From an uncultured Verrucomicrobiae bacterium (lineage in GTDB: Bacteria; Verrucomicrobiota; Verrucomicrobiia; Verrucomicrobiales; DEV007), in NCBI GenBank assembly GCA_937898895.1, contig CALDKL010000551.1, positions 1-6,743 on the forward strand: 6,743 nt of DNA, read 5' to 3'. How positions within the stretch are numbered: the first letter of the stretch is position 1; every line of letters starts with the position of its first letter. A program made the translations under genes and the position numbers. Positions 1 through 5,955 of the stretch are shown here, in pieces. Under the pieces are notes generated by a model that saw only the letters and a program-made list of their open reading frames with translations, did not search any database and had not been told where the DNA came from.

Positions 1-357
1 TTCGATGCCAACTCGATCCGCATCCAATCCGCCACCGGAGAAATCGTGACCTTTCCCCTCGGTCAAGGCACCCCCCGCGACAAACACCTGTTTGAAACCC
101 CCGTCGCGGTGGGAGGGTGGTTCGAGTTGGTGAAAGGGCGCGGTTCCACCTGGAATCCGGACAGCCCCACGATCCGGATCCATGTCGGAAACAGGGATGG
201 CCTGCGCCTCGGGGTTCAGGGATTTCTCACCTCCTCGCGCAACACCAACGACGATTCCCTCTCGGTCTGGCTCGAATGGCTCGATGCGCCCGACCTGGTT
301 CTGGGAGGCACCACCCACACGATCACCTGCGATGTGATCGCGACGCCGCCGCGCTGA
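1..357 (+). CDS. C-terminal fragment of an unrecognised protein (5' end outside window)
   Basis: An open frame enters from the left edge in frame 1 and ends at a TGA at 355-357, giving 118 visible residues. The first visible residues are FDANSIRIQS, so the frame is already open at base 1 and the real start lies upstream; the GTG at 46 is an internal Val. The sequence is rich in Gly, Thr and alternating hydrophobic/polar residues (for example SIRIQSATGEIVTF, TIRIHVGNRDGLRLGV, THTITCDVIATPP), which suggests a beta-strand-rich domain. There is one Cys near the C-terminus and no membrane segment. I do not recognise the family. A secreted or surface beta-sandwich protein would fit this composition, but that is a guess. 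It converges on the sulfatase gene with only 20 bp between the two stop codons. Confidence 0.7.
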   Translation, partial: FDANSIRIQSATGEIVTFPLGQGTPRDKHLFETPVAVGGWFELVKGRGSTWNPDSPTIRIHVGNRDGLRLGVQGFLTSSRNTNDDSLSVWLEWLDAPDLVLGGTTHTITCDVIATPPR

Positions 358-367
358 TTCGTACCTC

Positions 368-387
368 CGAGCCGAGTTCACGGCTCG
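368..387. terminator. Hairpin between convergent stops, possible terminator
   Basis: A perfect 7-bp stem CGAGCCG / CGGCTCG with a 6-base loop (AGTTCA) starts 10 bp after the stop of the left-edge gene. On the + strand it is followed after about five bases by a T-rich stretch (about 393-420) with runs of 3 to 5 T. That resembles an intrinsic terminator for the + gene, although the T-run does not begin immediately. On the - strand the stop codon of the sulfatase (378-380) lies in the loop, so the hairpin covers the very end of that gene too. Termination in either direction is inferred from structure only. Confidence 0.5.
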
Positions 388-1808
388 CGCCGCTTTCGCT
401 TTTTCGGTTTTTCTTTCTTTGGCGCGACGCTGCCGCCTTCGTTCGCCGTCGGCATGGGTGCTCCGATTTCCGCTCGCCAGGCCTTGAGCCGCTCGTGCAT
501 CTCCTTTGCCTTGTCCGGTTGCGCGGCGGCAAGGTTCTTTGTCTCGCCGAGATCCGCGCCCAGGTCGTAGAGTTCGAGCCGCCCGTCCTCGAAGAACTCC
601 ATCAGCTTCCAGTTGCCCTCCTGAATCACCCCGACGGGCGTGGTTCGCCAGGAGTCTTTGCCCGCCCCGAGATAGCCGGGCATGTGCTGGTAGATGGCGG
701 TGCGCTTCAGGCTGGCCGAGGGATCCTTCAGGAGCGCGACGAGGCTTTCTCCATCCTGCGCCTGATTCGGAGCGGGGGCGCTTGCCATTTCGAGAAAGGT
801 CGCCGGCAAATCGACATGGATGGTCGGGGCCTCGCAGACCGAACCCTGCTTCGCCACCCCCGGCCACCGCACGATCAGGGGCACGCGAGTGCCGCCTTCG
901 TACTGGCTGCCCTTGCCCGAGCGTAGCGGTGCGTTGTCCGTGACGTCTCCTCCTTCTTTGATACCCTCGCGCTCATAGCCGCCCACGCCACCATTGTCGC
1001 TGGCAAAGACGACGACGGTATTCTCCGCGAGCTTCAATTCATCGAGCAGGGAGAGGATGCGACCGACGCTCTCGTCGATACTCGCGATCATCGCGGCATA
1101 GACGGGATCATGGTGACCGCCGACAGCGGGCCTGGACTTGAATTTCTCGATCAGCTCCGGCTTGGCCTGGTGGGGAGTGTGAACCGCATAATGAGGCAGA
1201 TACAGGAAAAACGGCTCCTCCTTTTTGCGCCGGATGAAATCCACGGCCTTGTCGGTGAGAAAGTCGGCCAGATACGCGCCCTCGGGCACCTCTGTAGGCG
1301 GGTTGGTCCCAAAGTCGAAGTGTTTTCCGCTCGAGACGATGGCCTCATCGAAGCCGCGCCTGGCGGGATGATATTCGCCCCTTTCGCCGAGGTGCCATTT
1401 CCCGAACATGGCCGTCGCGTATCCCGCTGCCTTGAGCGACTGAGCGATGGTGATCCTGTCGAGGGGCAGGGACGTGACGTTGTCGACGGGGCGCAAGGGA
1501 CGCATGCTCCAATCAAAGCGATCGATCCCACCCACGGTGTAGACCCCGGTGCGGGCACCGTATTGTCCCGACAGGAGTGCGGCTCGACTCGGCTGGCAAT
1601 TCTGTGCGTGGTGGTGATTCGTGAACCGCATCCCGGCGGCGGCGAGGCGGTCGATGTTCGGCGTTTCATAGTACCCGCTGCCCTGACATCCGAGGTCGGT
1701 GTAGCCAAGGTCGTCGGCGAGGATGAAAATCAGATTGGGCCGCTCCGCCGCGTGGGAGGCGATGAAAAACGACAGAGATACGGAGGCAGCGAGAAGCGTT
1801 CGGATCAT
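378..1808 (-). CDS. Secreted sulfatase (formylglycine-dependent, S1 / arylsulfatase family)
   Basis: Hydrolyses sulfate esters, probably on an external organic or polysaccharide substrate. The chosen start is the ATG at 1808-1806 (476 aa), because it begins a Sec-type signal peptide (MIRTLLAASVSLSFFIASHA, likely cut before AERPN). The frame stays open to 2153, but that extension is Arg-rich, antisense to the phospholipase gene, and would bury the signal. Sulfatase landmarks: metal ligands Asp32-Asp33 in LIFILADDLGYTDLG; Cys71 in CQPSRAALLSG, the residue converted to formylglycine; GKWHLG at 136-141; His210 in HYAVHTP; DNGG at 271-274; Lys299 in RSGKGSQYEGGTRVP. Length and motif order match complete members. 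The maturation enzyme (FGE or anSME) is not in the window. The C-terminus (about 464-476) is a Lys/Arg-rich tail. No Shine-Dalgarno sequence precedes the start. It diverges from the phospholipase C gene. The substrate cannot be read from the sequence. Confidence 0.95.
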   Translation of the reverse strand: MIRTLLAASVSLSFFIASHAAERPNLIFILADDLGYTDLGCQGSGYYETPNIDRLAAAGMRFTNHHHAQNCQPSRAALLSGQYGARTGVYTVGGIDRFDWSMRPLRPVDNVTSLPLDRITIAQSLKAAGYATAMFGKWHLGERGEYHPARRGFDEAIVSSGKHFDFGTNPPTEVPEGAYLADFLTDKAVDFIRRKKEEPFFLYLPHYAVHTPHQAKPELIEKFKSRPAVGGHHDPVYAAMIASIDESVGRILSLLDELKLAENTVVVFASDNGGVGGYEREGIKEGGDVTDNAPLRSGKGSQYEGGTRVPLIVRWPGVAKQGSVCEAPTIHVDLPATFLEMASAPAPNQAQDGESLVALLKDPSASLKRTAIYQHMPGYLGAGKDSWRTTPVGVIQEGNWKLMEFFEDGRLELYDLGADLGETKNLAAAQPDKAKEMHERLKAWRAEIGAPMPTANEGGSVAPKKEKPKKRKRREP

Positions 1809-1953
1809 GAGATGGAATGGGCTCGGGGAGAAAACCCCGCCGCGGCCGGGACGTTGCAAAACCGGGGAAGGGAATCGCGAAGATTTCCTCGGGAAGGAGC
1901 TGCGGCGAAAATGCGCCCTTGTCGAGTCCCGTGCCCGATGGCAATCATGCTCC
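1809..1953. promoter_or_regulatory. Divergent intergenic control region (sulfatase / phospholipase C)
   Basis: These 145 bp separate the two oppositely directed starts and must hold both promoters unless transcription begins further out. I see no convincing -35/-10 pair in either direction. Two small symmetric elements are visible. One is a hairpin CGGGG-AGAAAA-CCCCG at 1824-1839, which would lie in the sulfatase 5' leader. The other is an imperfect palindrome at 1871-1888, GGAATC-N5-GATTTCC with one bulged base, overlapping TTCC-TCG-GGAA at 1885-1895; it could be an operator. An AAGGAG at 1894-1899 precedes an ATG at 1911 that is not in the phospholipase frame. Regulation is inferred from position only. 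Confidence 0.4.
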
Positions 1954-4371
1954 ATGGAAACGCGCCGGGATTTTCTGAAAGCCGCCACAGCCATCGCCGC
2001 AGGCACATGGCCCACCGCCGTAAGACGGGCCCTCGCCATCGAACCCGATCCCGGGTCTACCGTTTGGGACGCCGAGCACATCGTGATCCTGATGCAGGAG
2101 AATCGCTCCTTCGACCATGCCTTTGGTTCGCTGCGCGGGGTGCGCGGTTTCAATGATCCCCGCGCCGCCGTGCTCCCGAACGGAAATCCCGTCTGGCTTC
2201 AGAGCAACGCCAAGGGCGAGACCCACCTGCCCTTCCGCCTCGATCTGAAGGGAAGCAAATCCACCTGGATGGGTTGCCTGCCGCATAGCTGGGGCGATCA
2301 GCAGAAGGCCTGGAATCATGGCAATCACGATGGCTGGCTGGAGCACAAGGCGTCGGGAAACGAGGAATTTGCCGAACTCCCCCTGACCCTCGGCTATTAC
2401 AACCGCGAAGACCTGCCCTTTTACTACGCGCTTGCCGACGCCTTCACGATCTGCGATCAGAATTTCTGCTCCTCACTCACGGGCACGACCCCGAATCGGC
2501 TCCACCTCTGGACCGGGACGATTCGGGCCGAGGCCGATCCAGGGAGCAAACCCCACGTCTCCAACAGCGAGGCCGACCTCGACTCGCTCGTGTCGTGGAC
2601 GACCTTTCCCGAGCGGCTCGAGTCGCTCGGCATTTCCTGGGCGGTCTATCAGAATGAATTGATTGTTCCGACCGGACTCGGCAGCGAAGAGCAAGGCTGG
2701 CTCGCCAATTTTGGCGACAATCCGCTGGAATACTTCACCCAGTACGGCGCCCATTTCCATGTCCGACACCGCGCCCATCTCGAGGCCGAGGAGAAACGCC
2801 TCGCGGCGGAGCCCTCGCCGTCGGAAAAGACCGCGAAAGATCTCGCGACGATCCGGGAAGCCCTCTCGCGGTGGCGCTCCGTCGACCCGGCGGAGCGGGC
2901 CGCCCACCCAGAGAACCTCCATCGCAAAGCCTTCACGACGAATGAAGGAGATCCCCACTTCCGCGAACTGGAGACAGTCACCTATCGGGACGGAGAAACG
3001 GAACGCTCCATGAGGGTGCCACGAGGAGACGTGTTCCACCAATTCCGCAAAGACGTCGAGACGGGGAACCTGCCAACGGTTTCATGGCTGGTGGCTCCGA
3101 GACTGTTTTCCGATCATCCGGACTCGCCCTGGTACGGAGCCTGGTACATCGCCGAGGCAATGGACATCCTCACGCGCAATCCTGCCGTGTGGAAAAAGAC
3201 CGTCTTCATCCTCTGCTATGACGAAAACGACGGCTACTTCGACCACGTGCCGCCCTTTGTGCCGCCCGATCCTGCGGATCCACTCAGTGGCAAGACCTCC
3301 GAAGGGCTTCGCCCCGAACTCGACCGCGTCGCGAATCATGCCGCCCACGACGGACCCATCGGACTCGGATACCGTGTGCCTCTCGTGATTGCCTCGCCCT
3401 GGAGCCGGGGTGGCTATGTCTGCTCGGAAGTGTTCGATCACACTTCCATCCTGCGATTTCTCGAACGCTTGCTGAGTCGCAAGACCAACCGCGAGGTGAA
3501 AGAGTCCAATATCACCCCGTGGCGCCGCGCGGTCTGCGGGGATCTCGCCAGCGCCTTCCGCCCTGCCGACGGGAGCGAATCGCCCGTCCTTGCCAAAGTC
3601 GAACGCGATGCCTTCCTCGCCTCCGTCCATGCCGCCAAATACCGACCCGTGCCGGAACCCGGTCGCCCCCTGTCCACTGGGGAGATTCAGCTCGCCAGGG
3701 AATCCCTGAGCCGCCTTCCCGCGATGCCTCGGCAGGAATCCGGGACGCGTCCGGCCTGTGCTCTGCCCTACGAGTTGACCGTCCACGGTTCCCTCGGGAA
3801 AGCACGCGATCGGTTTCGCATCGCGTTTTCCGCAGGCAAGTCTCTGTTCGGAGATCAGTCCTCGGGTGCCCCGTTTCGCGTGACCTCGCTCGGTCTCTCC
3901 GATCCGGGGAAAGCTCGCGTCCGTCACTATGCCGTCGCCGCCGGGCACACCGTCGAGGATTTCTGGTCGCGGGGCGATTTCACCGAGGGGCGATACCGAA
4001 TCCGCGTCGATGGACCAAACGGATTCTACCGCGAATTTGCCGGAGATCAGGGCGATCCCGGAATCGAGCTGTCGTTTGAACCGACCCTCAGCAACGGCAC
4101 CCCCGACGGCAACGCCAGGCTCATCCTCCGCTCGGAGGCAAACGCGGCCCTCGAGGTGCAAATCGCGGATCTCGGCTACGGAACCGGCTCGCAGACCATC
4201 GACCTGGAACCCGGCGCGACCCGGCACCATTCACTCGATCTCTCGGCGAGCCACTCGTGGTATGATCTGCTCGTGACCGTGAAAGGCGCATCGGCCTTTT
4301 CCCGACACCTCGCCGGACACGTCGAGACCGGACGCACGAGCCGCTCCGATCCGCTCATGGCGAGAGGGTAG
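1954..4371 (+). CDS. Phosphocholine-specific phospholipase C, Tat-exported (PlcH/PlcN family)
   Basis: Cleaves phosphatidylcholine- or sphingomyelin-type lipids to release phosphocholine. The start is the ATG at 1954 (805 aa), because it places a Tat signal at the N-terminus: METRRDFLKAA with Arg4-Arg5, then a short hydrophobic stretch and a likely cut after RRALA (Ala28). No in-frame ATG, GTG or TTG lies close upstream. The phosphoesterase domain (about 40-505) shows HIVILMQENRSFDHAFG (Glu49-Asn50), RGVRGFNDPR, LPFYYALADAFTICD, the probable nucleophile Thr178 in TGTTPNRLHLWTGT, SWLVAPRLFSDHP, CYDENDGYFDHVPPF (Asp423, Glu424), SPWSRGG, and Asp495-His496 in FDHTS. A charged helical insert (about 270-320) is like that of longer members of the family. 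Two beta-rich C-terminal repeats (about 603-690 and 700-790, DUF756 type) follow. It is longer than Pseudomonas PlcH/PlcN, mainly because of the insert. No Shine-Dalgarno sequence is seen. Substrate preference and haemolytic activity cannot be told. Confidence 0.93.
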   Translation: METRRDFLKAATAIAAGTWPTAVRRALAIEPDPGSTVWDAEHIVILMQENRSFDHAFGSLRGVRGFNDPRAAVLPNGNPVWLQSNAKGETHLPFRLDLKGSKSTWMGCLPHSWGDQQKAWNHGNHDGWLEHKASGNEEFAELPLTLGYYNREDLPFYYALADAFTICDQNFCSSLTGTTPNRLHLWTGTIRAEADPGSKPHVSNSEADLDSLVSWTTFPERLESLGISWAVYQNELIVPTGLGSEEQGWLANFGDNPLEYFTQYGAHFHVRHRAHLEAEEKRLAAEPSPSEKTAKDLATIREALSRWRSVDPAERAAHPENLHRKAFTTNEGDPHFRELETVTYRDGETERSMRVPRGDVFHQFRKDVETGNLPTVSWLVAPRLFSDHPDSPWYGAWYIAEAMDILTRNPAVWKKTVFILCYDENDGYFDHVPPFVPPDPADPLSGKTSEGLRPELDRVANHAAHDGPIGLGYRVPLVIASPWSRGGYVCSEVFDHTSILRFLERLLSRKTNREVKESNITPWRRAVCGDLASAFRPADGSESPVLAKVERDAFLASVHAAKYRPVPEPGRPLSTGEIQLARESLSRLPAMPRQESGTRPACALPYELTVHGSLGKARDRFRIAFSAGKSLFGDQSSGAPFRVTSLGLSDPGKARVRHYAVAAGHTVEDFWSRGDFTEGRYRIRVDGPNGFYREFAGDQGDPGIELSFEPTLSNGTPDGNARLILRSEANAALEVQIADLGYGTGSQTIDLEPGATRHHSLDLSASHSWYDLLVTVKGASAFSRHLAGHVETGRTSRSDPLMARG

Positions 4372-4419
4372 CCGATCATGCCCGAGATCTCTCGAAAGAC
4401 ACCAAAGCAGGCCCGAAAC

Positions 4420-4454
4420 ACACGCCAGGCGGGTCCGATTCCGCCTCTGCGTGT
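4420..4454. terminator. Strong hairpin in convergent gap, possible bidirectional terminator
   Basis: A two-part stem: ACACGC (4420-4425) pairs with GCGTGT (4449-4454), and AGGCGG (4427-4432) pairs with CCGCCT (4441-4446). They are separated by a 1x2 internal loop and closed by an 8-base loop, giving 12 bp in all. It lies in the 87-bp gap between the phospholipase stop and the thiolase stop, where a terminator shared by both genes is expected. There is no proper T-run on either side, only short T3 groups on the - strand, so it may act with Rho or as a 3'-end stabiliser. Confidence 0.55.
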
Positions 4455-4458
4455 CACC

Positions 4459-5610
4459 TCACCGTTCCACCGCCATCGCGATGCCCATGCCTCCTCCGAT
4501 GCAGAGGCTGGCAATGCCGCGGGGCAGCCCCTCGTCCTCCATCCGGTGCAACAGGGTCGTGAGCACCCTCGCCCCGCTCGCGCCGATGGGATGCCCGAGG
4601 GCGATGGCTCCACCGCGCCGATTGAGCCGATCCGGATCGATCCCTAACAAACGCGCACACCCGAGCGTCTGGGCGGCGAACGCTTCGTTGATTTCGATTG
4701 CCTCCACCTCATCGAGACTCCAACCGGCCCGGCCACAGGCACCCCGGATCGCCTCGACCGGCCCCAGGCCCATCAGTGCCGGATCGCAGCCCACCGCGGC
4801 GCTGGCGACAATACGTCCGCGCGACACGAGGCCGAAGCGCGAGACCGCATCGTCCCCTGCCAGCAGCACCATCGCCGCCCCGTCGTTGATGCCCGATGCG
4901 TTGCCCGCAGTGACGCTGCCATCGGTGCGAAAGGCCGCCTTCAGCCTGGCAAGGGCCTCCTCCGTCGTTTCCGGACGTGGGTGTTCATCCTCACTGACCC
5001 TGCCCTCGCGTGTCGGAATGGGAACGATCTCACGGGCGAAGGCTCCGCGATGCGCGGCGGCGAGGCGCTGACTGCGCGCGGCAAAGGCATCCTGCTCTTC
5101 GCGGGTGATCCCCAGCTTTTCAGCGATGCGCTCGGCTGTCTCCCCCATGCCGATCTCGAGCATGGGGTCACTCAGCCCGTCGAGAAAAAGGGAATCGGTC
5201 AGGGTGGAATCGCCGAGTTTTCGACCCCATCTCGCCTCGAGGGCATAATGCGGTGCCCGGCTCATCATTTCGACCCCGCCCGCCAGCACGAGCCCGCATT
5301 GTCCGAGTCGGATGGCGTCTGCGGCGAGCGCCACCGCCTTCAGAGACGACCCACAGGCCATGTTCACAGTGAAGGCCGGAACCGACTCGGGCAGACCGAG
5401 ACGCCAGCCCACCTGGCGGGCCACATTCATCCCGCTGCCTGCCTGGAGCACCTGACCGACGATGACTTCGCCGATCTCCGGTCGCAACGGTTCCGGTACG
5501 ATTGCCTCCGCGACGGCGAGGGCGAGGTCTGCAGCGGAGAGCGATTTGAGCCCGCCTCCAAAGCGGCCGATGGGAGATCGTTTTGCGTCGATGAGATGGA
5601 CGGCAGTCAT
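4459..5610 (-). CDS. Acetyl-CoA C-acetyltransferase (thiolase, AtoB/PhaA type)
   Basis: Interconverts acetoacetyl-CoA plus CoA with two acetyl-CoA (EC 2.3.1.9) in the cytosol; wider 3-ketoacyl-CoA use is possible. The start is the ATG at 5610-5608 (383 aa), which opens with the typical MTAVHLIDAKRSPIGRFGG. The frame could begin 21 codons earlier, but that stretch lies in the repeat element and has no thiolase likeness. All catalytic landmarks are present: Cys86 in NMACGSSLKA (acyl-enzyme Cys), GGVEMMSRAPH at 111-121, MGETAE at 155-160, NASGINDGAA at 237-246, NEAFA at 308-312, His340 in GHPIGASG, and Cys370 in CIGGGMG. The length is typical for a cytosolic thiolase. There is no clear Shine-Dalgarno sequence. 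It is co-oriented with the CoA-transferase 345 bp upstream, which suggests one pathway: acid activation, then thiolysis. The gap contains an inverted-repeat element, so the two may no longer share a transcript. Confidence 0.95.
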   Translation of the reverse strand: MTAVHLIDAKRSPIGRFGGGLKSLSAADLALAVAEAIVPEPLRPEIGEVIVGQVLQAGSGMNVARQVGWRLGLPESVPAFTVNMACGSSLKAVALAADAIRLGQCGLVLAGGVEMMSRAPHYALEARWGRKLGDSTLTDSLFLDGLSDPMLEIGMGETAERIAEKLGITREEQDAFAARSQRLAAAHRGAFAREIVPIPTREGRVSEDEHPRPETTEEALARLKAAFRTDGSVTAGNASGINDGAAMVLLAGDDAVSRFGLVSRGRIVASAAVGCDPALMGLGPVEAIRGACGRAGWSLDEVEAIEINEAFAAQTLGCARLLGIDPDRLNRRGGAIALGHPIGASGARVLTTLLHRMEDEGLPRGIASLCIGGGMGIAMAVER

Positions 5611-5622
5611 GGCTTCGAACCT

Positions 5623-5651
5623 AGTATGGCGATCGCTAAATACGTGTGCAA
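5623..5651 (-). promoter_or_regulatory. Candidate sigma-70-like promoter for the thiolase, inside the left repeat arm
   Basis: On the - strand TTGCAC (5651-5646), a 17-base spacer and CATACT (5628-5623) resemble a weak -35/-10 pair, matching 3 of 6 and 4 of 6 consensus bases. The -10 lies 12 bases before the ATG, so transcription would start about 5 bases upstream of the start codon, a nearly leaderless message. That agrees with the missing Shine-Dalgarno sequence. The evidence is only sequence resemblance and good spacing. Confidence 0.3.
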
Positions 5652-5670
5652 GACCCGTGGAAAAGAGGCC

Positions 5671-5718
5671 CACGATCTTAAAAAGTATCGAGCGAATCGC
5701 GCTGATTTTTAAGACGTG
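5671..5718. repeat. Nested inverted repeat inside the element
   Basis: CACGATCTTAAAAA (5671-5684) is mirrored by TTTTTAAGACGTG (5706-5718), whose reverse complement is CACGTCTTAAAAA; the two differ by a single extra base. Between them, AGCG (5691-5694) and CGCT (5700-5703) can pair around a 5-base loop. Together with the outer arms this gives an almost continuous self-complementary structure from 5621 to 5760, typical of a MITE or of a cruciform-forming site. Confidence 0.7.
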
Positions 5719-5726
5719 AAATGTAT

Positions 5727-5790
5727 ATTTTGTGCACGAATTTAGCGATCACTACACTAGTGCAGCGTTTGCCAAATTCCTGCACAAAAT
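5727..5790. repeat. 64-bp imperfect palindrome made of the right arm and a third repeat copy
   Basis: The sequence is symmetric about 5758/5759, the middle of CACTAGTG (5755-5762). The two 32-base halves match at 26 of 32 positions, including ATTTTGTGCA / TGCACAAAAT at the ends. The right half (5759-5790) is a third, more diverged copy of the arm sequence, in the same orientation as the left arm at 5621-5650. This looks like the end of a second related element, or the pre-existing end into which the first element inserted. A dyad operator is the alternative. Confidence 0.7.
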
Positions 5791-5955
5791 GGTTTTTTCA
5801 CCATTGCGAAGTGCGTCCGCTTCGCTCGGGTTGTCGTTTGATCTCCCGGGCCTCATTTCCACCTCCCGCTTTGAAGTGGAAACCGATTCCTCACGAATTC
5901 GGCTGGCCCGGCGGGGCCGCTCCCCAACGGACCCCAACGCAGATTGTTCGGGCGT
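5788..5955. other. Gene-free stretch downstream of the CoA-transferase, several hairpins
   Basis: No convincing coding region is present on either strand between the repeat cluster and the CoA-transferase stop. Several small perfect stems occur: AATGGT-N6-ACCATT (5788-5805), GCGAAG-N8-CTTCGC (5806-5825), TTTCCAC-N13-GTGGAAA (5856-5882) and GGCCC-GGCG-GGGCC (5905-5918). The octamer CCCCAACG occurs twice near 5922-5939. In the - direction this would be the 3' region of the CoA-transferase message or the leader to the thiolase. One of the stems may be a terminator, but none is followed by a clear T-run in that direction. The stem at 5788-5805 contains T6 on the + strand. Confidence 0.45.

Larger units (their letters stand above)
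5621..5760. mobile_element. MITE-like element with ~30-bp terminal inverted repeats
   Basis: The left arm (5621-5650) and the reverse complement of the right arm (5731-5760) match at 24 of 30 positions. They share CTAGT at the tip and the core GATCGCTAAAT. Both tips are CTAG, which would fit a TA target duplication inside CTAG (5622-5623 and 5758-5759), as known for IS630/Tc1-mariner-type elements. The interior (5651-5730) has no coding capacity and carries a second inverted repeat, so the whole unit can fold into one long imperfect hairpin. It is visibly AT-richer than the flanking genes. The repeat structure is seen directly. The MITE reading and the family are inferred; the alternative is a large operator array for a regulator of the thiolase gene. 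Confidence 0.55.

Noticed and set aside
117..926. Long + strand open frame (269 codons) over the sulfatase
   Set aside because: It overlaps the left-edge gene and then runs antisense to a sulfatase with intact motifs. It is Arg/Pro/Ala-rich with no family resemblance; GC-rich codon use on the other strand leaves such frames open.
1809..2153. N-terminal extension of the sulfatase frame to 2153
   Set aside because: The extra 115 residues are Arg/Ser-rich, are antisense to the phospholipase Tat region, and would place the Sec signal peptide internally.
1110..2156. 348-codon + strand open frame spanning the sulfatase 5' half and the phospholipase start
   Set aside because: It is antisense to the sulfatase signal peptide and active-site region and out of frame with the phospholipase, with no recognisable domain. 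Only its Shine-Dalgarno-preceded internal ATG at 1911 is noted as a possible upstream frame.
3082..4230. 382-codon - strand open frame inside the phospholipase gene
   Set aside because: It is a shadow of the phospholipase coding frame. Its sequence shows no motif, while the + strand frame carries the full phospholipase signature.
4981..5712. 243-codon + strand open frame antisense to the thiolase
   Set aside because: It lies opposite the conserved thiolase N-terminal half and reaches into the repeat element, with no domain likeness.
5621..5790. CRISPR array or toxin-antitoxin locus in the gap
   Set aside because: The repeats are few, diverged and inverted rather than regularly spaced direct repeats, and no small gene pair with ribosome binding sites is present.
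5891..5906. Possible fourth repeat copy (CACGAATTCGGC) resembling the arm core CACGAATTTAGC
   Set aside because: Only about eight consecutive bases agree and there is no CTAG tip; this is too weak to separate from chance.
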